A DNA stretch of 6,936 nucleotides from Bacteroidaceae bacterium (lineage in GTDB: Bacteria > Bacteroidota > Bacteroidia > Bacteroidales > Bacteroidaceae). The stretch covers positions 1 to 6,936 of the forward strand of contig JAFYYO010000343.1 of NCBI GenBank assembly GCA_017557475.1. Reading direction: 5' to 3'. Each line of letters starts with the position of its first letter. The stretch's first letter is position 1. Position numbers and translations under genes: made by a program. Below, piece by piece: positions 1 through 5,785 of the stretch. The notes under the pieces are model-generated. The model was not told where the DNA came from. It searched no databases and saw only the letters and a program-made list of their open reading frames with translations.

Positions 1-951
1 GATGCCCTTGTTGCGATACTCATAGCGGCCACTTGTGGCGACGATAAGGGTGTCGTCCGTAAACTCGGCTCCCGTCAGAGCGTTTGCAACCTGCAAGATC
101 TTGGCTCTGGCTTCTCGACGATGCTTCGTAAAGGCTGCTCCAGTCGGAACGAAGTCTGCTTCAAAGCCATTCGGGAGAATGACATCAGGCTGTTTGTCAA
201 GCAGTTCCGAGCACTCTCGTCCAGTTACTTCGCTGACTGTAGTAAAGCAATCGACGTTGTGGGCAGCTTGCCTTTCAACACTATGCTTCGCCTCCATATT
301 GAGCTCGACGGCCATTTGCGAACCGTTGTAAGCCCAAAGATAGTCGTAGAGCGGCTTGTTGTTGCCGGCAATGCTGCGGCCTATACTTGTGGCGTGAGTA
401 GTGAAAATGGTTGCTATCTCCGGCACATTCTTCTTGATGTAAAGTGCTCCGAGGCAGGTCATCCACTCATGAGCCTGATAAACGACCTTCTTTCTGGCAC
501 CAAGATAATAGTGGAAATAGCTTTCCACAACCAGTGCCGCAGCATAACTAAACATGCTGGCTTCGTCGTAGTCGCCGTAAGCATGAAGGCTATCGACGCC
601 GAAGTCGTTCCAAGCATCAGCATATAGTTCGTTCTTCTTCTCAAAATAAGGCTGGAAGTCAACAAGCACGACACAAGGTTTGCCTGGGATATTCCAGCGA
701 CCTGTGCGGATGCGGAGACCACCTTCTGCAGCCATCTTCACCCAAGGTTGCCACATAGTTGCGTCCTCGAGAAAGAGAGGATTTTCCTTGTCCTTCCAAA
801 CATCGGGACCGACGAACAGGAGCTTGTCGGGAAAGTGCTCTTGAAGCGTCTTTGCACGGGTAGAAAGCACCGTATAGATGCCTCCCATCTTGTTGCAAAC
901 CTCCCAGCTGCTCTCGAAGATGAAGTCTGGAATCAATCGTTTCTCTCTCAT
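1..951 (-). CDS. Glycogen synthase, GT3 family (N-terminal part, runs off left edge)
   Basis: The frame is open from an ATG at 951 down to base 1 and gives 317 residues with no stop, so the C-terminal half is missing. The N-terminus reads FESSWEVCNKMGGIYTV (residues 12-28), matching the glycine-rich sugar-nucleotide-binding start of the GT3 glycogen synthases known from fungi and animals. The segment continues with VVYQAHEW, TTHATSIGR, a VSEVTGRE stretch and a PNGFE motif, then RYEYRNKGI at the window edge, where the second Rossmann domain begins. The family transfers glucose from a nucleotide sugar to growing glycogen in the cytoplasm; Bacteroidota often use this GT3 form instead of GlgA (GT5). 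The start is supported by MREKRLIPDFIFESSWE, by an AGGAG about 6 bases upstream, and by a TACCTTTG promoter box just upstream. The gene is divergent from the neighbouring operon and probably functionally unrelated. The catalytic residues of the C-terminal half cannot be checked here. Confidence 0.93.
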   Translation of the reverse strand, partial: MREKRLIPDFIFESSWEVCNKMGGIYTVLSTRAKTLQEHFPDKLLFVGPDVWKDKENPLFLEDATMWQPWVKMAAEGGLRIRTGRWNIPGKPCVVLVDFQPYFEKKNELYADAWNDFGVDSLHAYGDYDEASMFSYAAALVVESYFHYYLGARKKVVYQAHEWMTCLGALYIKKNVPEIATIFTTHATSIGRSIAGNNKPLYDYLWAYNGSQMAVELNMEAKHSVERQAAHNVDCFTTVSEVTGRECSELLDKQPDVILPNGFEADFVPTGAAFTKHRREARAKILQVANALTGAEFTDDTLIVATSGRYEYRNKGI

Positions 952-980
952 TAATAACTCCTATTTCCTTATTTCGCGCG

Positions 981-988
981 CAAAGGTA
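981..988 (-). promoter_or_regulatory. Bacteroidota-type -7 box for the glycogen synthase gene
   Basis: On the minus strand this reads TACCTTTG, an exact match to the Bacteroidota primary sigma factor -7 consensus TAnnTTTG. It lies 29 bases before the ATG at 951, giving a predicted leader of roughly 20-25 nt that contains AGGAG. No convincing -33 TTTG box is seen at the usual spacing; the upstream segment is a T-rich run. Confidence 0.6.
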
Positions 989-1074
989 CAACAATTTATG
1001 TTAAAAAAGAAACCTTTTCTGCTTTTTATATTTAATAATAATGTGTTTGTGTTACAACATAATACTTTTTTCAC

Positions 1075-1082
1075 TATCTTTG
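1075..1082 (+). promoter_or_regulatory. Bacteroidota-type -7 box for the four-gene operon
   Basis: The sequence TATCTTTG matches the TAnnTTTG -7 consensus and sits about 50 bases before the ATG at 1133. Transcription would begin near 1089, so the first 22-bp repeat unit lies in the 5' leader. A TTTG at 1046-1049 could serve as a -33 element, but its 25-bp spacing is longer than usual. The surroundings are strongly AT-rich, as expected of a promoter. Confidence 0.5.
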
Positions 1083-1118
1083 TAGGTGTTTTACTACACA
1101 ACTGGAATCATTATAAAA

Positions 1119-1184
1119 CATAACACGCTTAAATGCCAAACATAACACGTTTAATTGCCAAACATAACACGTTAAAAGTGGCAA
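1119..1184 (+). repeat. Three tandem 22-bp repeat units over the start of the first operon gene
   Basis: Three units start at 1119, 1141 and 1163, an exact period of 22 bp. Each begins CATAACACG. The first two continue with a T/A-rich segment and end in TGCCAAA; the third is more diverged, ending in GTGGCAA. The first unit contains the ATG at 1133, and the second and third lie inside the predicted coding sequence. The unit belongs to the same diverged family as the array downstream of the operon (5497-5650). There are no unique spacers, so this is not CRISPR. Confidence 0.85.
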
Positions 1185-1582
1185 CGACTGCTGTAATGTT
1201 TTTCATCTTCACTGCAGCCTTTGGGCAACAACCCTGGAAGCTCCAGCTGACCTCGCCTGAGGAGAAAATCGACTTGAAGCTCGACCTCTACGAGGAAAGC
1301 ATCGAGGTGCCGGGCTTGGAGGATTTCGGACTGATGAACGGCTACATGGATGGCAACATCTACGGCGTGTGGTATGTGGTTGGGTTCGACATCAAGGACG
1401 ACAAGCACGCTACCGTCACCATCGCCAACGACTTGGGAAGCGAGGATCAGAAGCTGACTTTGACGCAAAACGCCGACAGCACCTATCAGCTGAAGTTCCT
1501 GGGATACAACGCCGTGAAGCGTGCTCAAGGGAAAAAGCTCGTGAAGATTCCATCCGAATTTAAGATGATACGCAAAGAATGA
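1133..1582 (+). CDS. Small exported protein of unknown function, first gene of cytochrome operon
   Basis: This 149-residue protein is not recognised as a named family. Residues 1-31 look like a signal peptide: a basic n-region (R6, K10, K15), a hydrophobic core VATTAVMFFIFTAAFG, and likely cleavage near the QQPW that follows. The mature part of about 118 residues is charged and appears beta-rich (KLQLTSPEEKIDLKLDLYEES, VWYVVGFDI, ATVTIAND), with no cysteines and no heme motif. Its stop overlaps the next gene's start as ATGA (1579-1582), suggesting translational coupling to the multiheme cytochrome and a role in the same envelope system. The start is uncertain: the ATG at 1133 lies inside a repeat, so residues 1-15 are mostly repeat-encoded. 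An in-frame GTG at 1178 would give a shorter start, but it would remove the basic n-region of the signal peptide, so ATG 1133 is preferred. Confidence 0.75.
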   Translation: MPNITRLIAKHNTLKVATTAVMFFIFTAAFGQQPWKLQLTSPEEKIDLKLDLYEESIEVPGLEDFGLMNGYMDGNIYGVWYVVGFDIKDDKHATVTIANDLGSEDQKLTLTQNADSTYQLKFLGYNAVKRAQGKKLVKIPSEFKMIRKE

Positions 1583-3090
1583 CAACTCGCAAGAAATATC
1601 TCCTTACTGCTCTCGCCGGCACTTTGTTCGGCATCGTGTTGATGGGAGCTGCACTCTATACGAGCAACGTCACCTCGACAAACGAGTCGTGCATGGCTTG
1701 TCATGTGCATCCCGAGGCTGAGACAAGTTGGAAGCAGAGTGTGCACTTCCTGAACAAAAGCGGTGTTCATACGGACTGCGCAGAATGCCATCTTCCTCCG
1801 AAAGGCACGGCCTCTCACTATTGGGAAAAGGTCAAATTCGGCCTTCACGACATCTGGATGTACCTGACTCACAGCAAGGAAGAGCTCGACTTCGAGTCGA
1901 AGCGAACGGAAGAATATGCTCCGAAGATTGTCTTCAACAGCTCTTGCAAGAAATGTCACTCAAATCTCTTCCCGCAAGAGGTAACTGACGATGGCGTCGC
2001 AGCACATCTATATTACGAAGAGAACGAGGAAAAGTTGGACTTACAATGTGTCACTTGCCACCTCGACGCTGGTCATTTCATCGCCGGCTACAAGCACGAA
2101 AAGATGACGACGGCGCCCATCGATACGACTGGACCTGTCTATTCGGAACCCGCATCAGTAACGAGTTTCGCGAACTTCACAGAGACAATCCCCGGAACTC
2201 GAGCCTCCATCAACATGGTAGCTGTGCCTGGTGGCAAGTTCACAATGGGTAGCAAGAAGGGCGACAAGTTCAGCAGGCCCGATGAATACCCGGCTCACGA
2301 GGTCACAATCTCGCCTTTCTTTATGGCAGAAGTTGAGGTAACTTGGAACCAATACTGGGCGTTCTACGTCGAGACAATGTCTGAGGGACGCACCAAGCCT
2401 GAGGTCATCTACGCCAACAACAGCCGTCCTGATGTGGATGCAGTCTCTGGCCCTACCCCTCCATTTGGTATGCCCGATCAGGGTTGGGGCATGGGGAACC
2501 GTCCTGCCATCACGATGACGCACAATGCGGCTGAGACTTTCTGCCAATGGCTCAGCCTGAAGACGGGCCGACACTACCGTTTGCCGACTGAAGCTGAATG
2601 GGAATATGCGGCAAGAGGCGGCACAGAAACGCCCTATTTCTTCGAAGGGAAGCCCTCTTCCTACTCGAGCGAAGGCCTCTGGAACAGCATCTTCGGCACA
2701 GACACGACAACCATCAATCGCTACGCAATATATGCCCTCAACAGTAAGAACCGTACTCAAGAGCCTTCGCGAGTTGCTCCCAATCCCTTCGGACTGCGCA
2801 ACATGCTGGGCAACGTAATGGAGTACTGTCAGGATTGGTATGCTGAGGATGCTTACGAAAAGGCTGGCGCGAACGCCGTTGACCCGAAAGGACCTGCAAC
2901 GGGCACAGACTATGTGGTTCGAGGAGGCTGTTATCACGACGATGCAAGCGAGTTGCGTTGTGCAGCTCGACGTCATAGCGACTACGAAGCATGGCTCAAG
3001 ACAGACCCGCAGAACCCGAAGAGTATCTGGTGGCTCAGCGACATGAAGGGCATCGGATTCCGTGTCGTTTGCGATGATTTCACCAAATAA
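1579..3090 (+). CDS. NapC/NrfH-type tetraheme cytochrome c fused to FGE/SUMF1-like domain
   Basis: This 503-residue protein has two parts. Residues 7-28 form an uncleaved membrane anchor. Four CxxCH heme-binding motifs follow at 38-42 (CMACH), 67-71 (CAECH), 123-127 (CKKCH) and 157-161 (CVTCH). The spacing and the WKQSVH...SGVHTDCAECHLPPKG segment match NapC/NirT/NrfH proteins, which take electrons from membrane quinol and pass them to a periplasmic partner. From about residue 211 the protein is a formylglycine-generating-enzyme-like fold: VPGGKFTMGS, RLPTEAEWEYAARGG (334-348), GNVMEYCQDWY (411-421), RGGCYHDD (448-455) and a C-terminal GIGFRVV. True FGE enzymes have a copper-binding cysteine pair just after RGGS; here only C451 and C461 occur in that area and the usual pair is absent, so sulfatase activation is unlikely. 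The start overlaps the upstream stop. No NrfA-like partner is present in the window. The domain calls are firm; the electron acceptor is unknown. Confidence 0.93.
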   Translation: MTTRKKYLLTALAGTLFGIVLMGAALYTSNVTSTNESCMACHVHPEAETSWKQSVHFLNKSGVHTDCAECHLPPKGTASHYWEKVKFGLHDIWMYLTHSKEELDFESKRTEEYAPKIVFNSSCKKCHSNLFPQEVTDDGVAAHLYYEENEEKLDLQCVTCHLDAGHFIAGYKHEKMTTAPIDTTGPVYSEPASVTSFANFTETIPGTRASINMVAVPGGKFTMGSKKGDKFSRPDEYPAHEVTISPFFMAEVEVTWNQYWAFYVETMSEGRTKPEVIYANNSRPDVDAVSGPTPPFGMPDQGWGMGNRPAITMTHNAAETFCQWLSLKTGRHYRLPTEAEWEYAARGGTETPYFFEGKPSSYSSEGLWNSIFGTDTTTINRYAIYALNSKNRTQEPSRVAPNPFGLRNMLGNVMEYCQDWYAEDAYEKAGANAVDPKGPATGTDYVVRGGCYHDDASELRCAARRHSDYEAWLKTDPQNPKSIWWLSDMKGIGFRVVCDDFTK

Positions 3091-3100
3091 TGGACTCGAA

Positions 3101-3132
3101 ATAACGATATAACGTAATAACGATATAACTTA
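3101..3132 (+). repeat. Two tandem 16-bp repeats in the cytochrome/oxidoreductase gap
   Basis: The units at 3101-3116 and 3117-3132 read ATAACGATATAACGTA and ATAACGATATAACTTA, differing at one base. They fill most of the 57-base gap before the oxidoreductase start. The ATAACG core resembles the start of the 22-bp repeats flanking the operon, but the unit length differs. An A-rich run (AAAAAGTAAAAAG) then leads to the ATG and is the only ribosome-binding candidate. Confidence 0.8.
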
Positions 3133-3147
3133 AAAAGTAAAAAGATT

Positions 3148-4497
3148 ATGAAAAAAGAAGGAATGAGCAGACGCAGCTTTCTGACTGGCGCTGCAACCGT
3201 TGGAGCTGCTGCCGTGGCTGCTCCTGCACTCCTGGCCAGTTGCTCTGGCAAAGGAAAACTCACACCTCTCAAGAAAGAAGGCGAATACTATGTGCCCGAA
3301 CTGCCCGACAAAGCCATCGACGGCAAGGAACTGAAGGTCGGCCTCATTGGTTGTGGCGGTCGCGGAAGTGGTGCTATCATCAACTTGCTTGATGCTGCCG
3401 ACAATATCAAGGTGACAGCTTTGGGCGATGTCTTCGAAGATCGCCTGAACGACGTACGTAATCGTCTCATCAACGAGCGCGGACAAGAGGTTCCACAGGA
3501 GAATTGCTTCATCGGTTTCGATGCCTACAAGCAGGTTATCGACTCGGGTGTCGATATGGTTATCCTCACCACGCCTCCTGTCTTCCGTCCCGAAATGTTC
3601 AAGTACGCCACGGAAAAGGGCGTTCACTCCTTCCTCGAGAAGCCTATTTGTGTTGACGCCAAGGGCTATCGTTCCGTGATGGCAACTGCTAAGCAGGCTC
3701 AGGCAAAGGGCTTGAGCGTTGTAGTTGGCACACAGCGTCACCACGAGCGTCGCTATGTGGAGGCTAACAAGCAGATTCAGGCAGGACTCATTGGCGAGAT
3801 TACTGGCGGCAATGTTTACTGGAATCAGGGCATGCTGTGGTATCGCCAACGCGAGGCCGGTTGGACAGACATGGAGTGGAACATCCGCGACTGGGTGAAC
3901 TGGAAGTGGCTCTCAGGCGACCACATCATCGAGCAGCACGTCCACAACATCGACGTATTCCTCTGGATGAGCGGTCTGAAGCCTGTTTCAGCAACGGCAT
4001 TCGGCTCACGTCAACGTCGTGTCACAGGTGATCAGTACGACTTCTTCAGCACAGATTTCACAATGGAGAACGGCATTCACATGCACTCGATGTGCCGCCA
4101 AATCGACGGTTGCAGCAGCAAGGTGAGCGAGTTCATCCAGGGCACGAAGGGCAGCTGGAACAGCGAGACGAACGAGATTAAAGACCTCGAAGGCAATGTT
4201 CTCTGGAAGTACGACGAGGAGAAGATTAAGCAAGAGTTCCAACAGTTTGACCCCTACACGCTGGAACACGTGGATTGGGTGAACCACATCCGCAAGGGAA
4301 CTGCCCACGAAGAGGCTTCCGAATGTGCCGCATCCTGCATGGCAGGCATCATGGGACGCGAGGCTGCCTACACAGGACAGACCGTTACATGGGACGAGAT
4401 GACACAGTCGCAGCAGGACTTCTTGCCTGAAAAGCTCGAACTCGGCCCGCTCGACCTGGCTTCGATGACAGTTCCCGTGCCTGGCAGCGGCCAGTAA
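3148..4497 (+). CDS. Gfo/Idh/MocA family oxidoreductase, Tat-exported lipoprotein
   Basis: The 449-residue protein begins with a twin-arginine signal (SRRSFLTG, residues 7-14), a hydrophobic alanine-rich stretch, and a lipobox LASC ending at C32. It is therefore predicted to be exported folded and lipid-anchored. The N-terminal Rossmann domain has the dinucleotide motif GCGGRG (68-73). The family signature EKP is at 164-166 with K165, the conserved catalytic lysine. A histidine-rich segment GDHIIEQHVHNID (257-269) lies where this family has its second active-site motif, with H266 and D269 as candidates. Such enzymes use tightly bound NAD(P) to oxidise or reduce sugar hydroxyls; Tat-exported members such as Zymomonas glucose-fructose oxidoreductase carry the cofactor with them. 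The next gene is an isomerase-like protein, also Tat-exported, and the pairing suggests keto-sugar or glycoside processing. The substrate cannot be read from sequence. Confidence 0.93.
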   Translation: MKKEGMSRRSFLTGAATVGAAAVAAPALLASCSGKGKLTPLKKEGEYYVPELPDKAIDGKELKVGLIGCGGRGSGAIINLLDAADNIKVTALGDVFEDRLNDVRNRLINERGQEVPQENCFIGFDAYKQVIDSGVDMVILTTPPVFRPEMFKYATEKGVHSFLEKPICVDAKGYRSVMATAKQAQAKGLSVVVGTQRHHERRYVEANKQIQAGLIGEITGGNVYWNQGMLWYRQREAGWTDMEWNIRDWVNWKWLSGDHIIEQHVHNIDVFLWMSGLKPVSATAFGSRQRRVTGDQYDFFSTDFTMENGIHMHSMCRQIDGCSSKVSEFIQGTKGSWNSETNEIKDLEGNVLWKYDEEKIKQEFQQFDPYTLEHVDWVNHIRKGTAHEEASECAASCMAGIMGREAAYTGQTVTWDEMTQSQQDFLPEKLELGPLDLASMTVPVPGSGQ

Positions 4498-4510
4498 AAG
4501 TTCCAAGCAA

Positions 4511-4546
4511 TCAGACTATTCAGACTATTCAGAATAATCAGATAAA
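4511..4546 (+). repeat. Four tandem 9-bp repeats before the TIM-barrel gene
   Basis: Units start at 4511, 4520, 4529 and 4538. The first two are both TCAGACTAT, the third is TCAGAATAA and the fourth TCAGATAAA, so copies decay towards the start codon at 4550. They occupy most of the 52-base gap between the oxidoreductase and the TIM-barrel gene. No clear Shine-Dalgarno sequence is present apart from this A-rich end. Confidence 0.8.
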
Positions 4547-4549
4547 ACT

Positions 4550-5455
4550 ATGCAACGACGTAATTTTCTTTTAAGTTCAGCGGTTGGTGCTGCTGCAGCA
4601 ACGCTGGCTCCCAGCACGATGCTGGCTTCATGTGCTCCAAAGCCGAAGGATAAGAAGCCCACTACCCCACTCAATCTCTGCTTCCAGGAAGGCATCGCCA
4701 TTGGCGAGACACTTCAGGAGAAGCTCGACTACTGCGAGAGTCTGGGCGTAACGGGTTTCGAGGTCGGCGGAAGAGGCTTGGCCGGCAGAGTGGATGAGAT
4801 AAACAATGCCCTCAAGGGACGTAATGTCCGCATGGCCGCAATATGCGCAGGCTTCGACGGATTCATCCTTGCAGAAGACGGACAGAAGGACGACTTCGAC
4901 CGCACAATGCGCGAAATCATCGAGGCTGCCGGCAAGATCAACTCTTGTGGAGTCATCATGGTGCCCGCCTTCAACTGGCAGAGTCCCTGCCGTCCCCACA
5001 CGATGGACACACGCAACTACCTCTGCGAGCAACTCCACGAACTCGGCGAGTTCGCTCTTCAATGCGGAACAACGGTCATCTTGGAGCCCCTGAACCGCGG
5101 CGAGTGCTTCTATATGCGCTTGGTAGCCGACGCTGCAGCCATCGCTCGCGATGCCGACAGCAAGGGCGTGAAGTGCATGGGCGACTTCTGGCACATGCAG
5201 GAAGAGACCTCCGACTATGCCGCCTTCATGGCTGCAGGCAAGGAATATCTGCAGCATGTCCACATTGCCAGCCGCGGTCGTCGTAAGACACCAAGCGAAG
5301 ATGGCGAGAAGGACAACTATGTTGACGGCTTCCGTGCCCTCAAGGAGATTGGTTACGAGGGCTTCGTCAGCTTCGAGTGTGGCTGCGAAGGCGACCCGAA
5401 AGTAGTGCTCCCCGCAGCAGTCGAACTGCTCCGCAAACAATGGGAAGAAGCATAA
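4550..5455 (+). CDS. Sugar phosphate isomerase/epimerase-like TIM-barrel protein, Tat-exported lipoprotein
   Basis: The 301-residue protein starts MQRRNFLL, a twin-arginine signal (R3, R4), followed by an alanine-rich core and a lipobox LASC ending at C28. The rest is a xylose-isomerase-like (AP endonuclease 2 family) TIM barrel. Candidate metal ligands fall on the expected strands: E179 in ILEPLNR, D212 in MGDFWHM (with H215 nearby), H238 in HVHIAS, and E276 in FVSFECG. Family members isomerise or epimerise sugars and hydroxypyruvate, and some act as lyases on 3-keto-glycosides. Export and linkage to a Gfo/Idh/MocA enzyme make a phosphorylated cytoplasmic substrate unlikely, so the generic 'sugar phosphate' name is probably misleading here. 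It is the last gene of the operon; its stop lies about 40 bases before the recognisable 22-bp repeats. Exact reaction unknown. Confidence 0.9.
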   Translation: MQRRNFLLSSAVGAAAATLAPSTMLASCAPKPKDKKPTTPLNLCFQEGIAIGETLQEKLDYCESLGVTGFEVGGRGLAGRVDEINNALKGRNVRMAAICAGFDGFILAEDGQKDDFDRTMREIIEAAGKINSCGVIMVPAFNWQSPCRPHTMDTRNYLCEQLHELGEFALQCGTTVILEPLNRGECFYMRLVADAAAIARDADSKGVKCMGDFWHMQEETSDYAAFMAAGKEYLQHVHIASRGRRKTPSEDGEKDNYVDGFRALKEIGYEGFVSFECGCEGDPKVVLPAAVELLRKQWEEA

Positions 5456-5566
5456 CCGCAATCACGTTTACAAACCACACACGCTGCGACGTCCATCATA
5501 ACGTGTTATGATGGCAATCGTAACGTGGTATGATGACGAACATAACACGTTATGTTAACAAACTAG

Positions 5567-5594
5567 ACGTGCCTAGTTGACCAACTAGGCACGT
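5567..5594 (+). other. Perfect 12-bp hairpin inside the repeat array
   Basis: The arms ACGTGCCTAGTT (5567-5578) and AACTAGGCACGT (5583-5594) are exact reverse complements around the loop GACC. It spans repeat units four and five. No T-run follows, so it is not itself a standard intrinsic terminator. It could stabilise the 3' end of the operon transcript or be a protein-binding inverted repeat. Confidence 0.8.
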
Positions 5595-5608
5595 TATGAT
5601 TGCAAACT

Positions 5609-5648
5609 AGGCACAGCTAATTGAACGATTAGACGTGCCTTGTTTTTT
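5609..5648 (+). terminator. Intrinsic terminator of the four-gene operon, built from the last repeat units
   Basis: Arms at 5609-5621 (AGGCACAGCTAAT) and 5628-5640 (ATTAGACGTGCCT) pair at 11 of 13 positions around a 6-base loop, with a two-base internal mismatch. The T-run TGTTTTTT follows directly. It lies about 150 bases after the stop of the TIM-barrel gene and uses the sixth and seventh units of the 22-bp array. Confidence 0.75.
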
Positions 5649-5650
5649 AT

Positions 5651-5732
5651 GCTCTTGTTTTTCTTTGTAATGGCTACCCTCCTGAATGACTCACCGAGTT
5701 AAACCTTTGAAGAGTGTAGAAAAAGTAGGGAC
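5651..5732. other. Unassigned spacer between the two terminators
   Basis: These 82 bases hold no open reading frame with coding character, no clear repeat and no RNA gene that can be recognised. The TTTG-containing segments (CTTTGTAATGG, AACCTTTGAAG) fall short of a convincing promoter. The segment simply separates the convergent transcription units. Confidence 0.5.
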
Positions 5733-5764
5733 AAAAAAACTCCCAACGTTTCCGTCGGGAGTTT
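5733..5764 (-). terminator. Intrinsic terminator for the cohesin-like gene
   Basis: Read on the minus strand, CTCCCGACG and CGTTGGGAG form a 9-bp stem (one G-T wobble) closed by a GAAA tetraloop and followed by seven T residues. It lies about 20 bases after the stop of the cohesin-like gene. The GNRA loop, GC-rich stem and T-run make this a textbook rho-independent terminator. Confidence 0.92.
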
Positions 5765-5785
5765 AATGTATTATCAGGCTACAAA

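Larger units (their letters stand above)
5493..5650 (+). repeat. Degenerate array of about seven 22-bp repeats with internal palindromes
   Basis: Units start at 5497, 5519, 5541, 5563, 5585, 5607 and 5629, an exact 22-bp period. The first three share the core CATAACGTGTTATG, its variant CGTAACGTGGTATG, and the reverse complement form CATAACACGTTATG. Units four to seven change to CTAGACGTGCC or CTAGGCACG cores, and the fifth is a hybrid (CTAGGCACGTTATG). Most end in a CAA or GCAAA-like tail. The first core lies in a near-perfect palindrome at 5493-5514 (10-bp arms around GT). The family matches the three units at 1119-1184. Weaker similarity may continue upstream to about 5475. No spacers, so not CRISPR. 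Possible roles are binding sites for a dimeric protein or repeated hairpins in the transcript. Confidence 0.85.

Noticed and set aside
121..627. Plus-strand open frame opposite the glycogen synthase
   Set aside because: The minus strand is open for 317 codons with clear GT3 motifs; the plus frame has none.
952..1132. Riboswitch or structured leader in the divergent intergenic region
   Set aside because: The region is AT-rich and short on both sides, with promoter boxes but no conserved structured motif that I can recognise.
2155..2976. Long antisense open frame (273 codons) opposite the cytochrome-FGE gene
   Set aside because: It has no recognisable domain and lies wholly opposite a well-supported gene with intact motifs; it is a by-product of that gene's codon use.
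1579..3090. Nitrite reductase system (NrfHA)
   Set aside because: Only an NrfH/NapC-type cytochrome region is present, and it is fused to an FGE-like domain; no NrfA-like catalytic cytochrome is seen in the window.
4628..5461. Long antisense open frame (277 codons) opposite the TIM-barrel gene
   Set aside because: It mirrors the real gene, which has a Tat signal, lipobox and metal ligands; the antisense product shows no family features.
5493..5650. CRISPR-like array from regularly spaced repeats
   Set aside because: The 22-bp units are directly adjacent with no unique spacers, they diverge from each other, and no cas genes are present.
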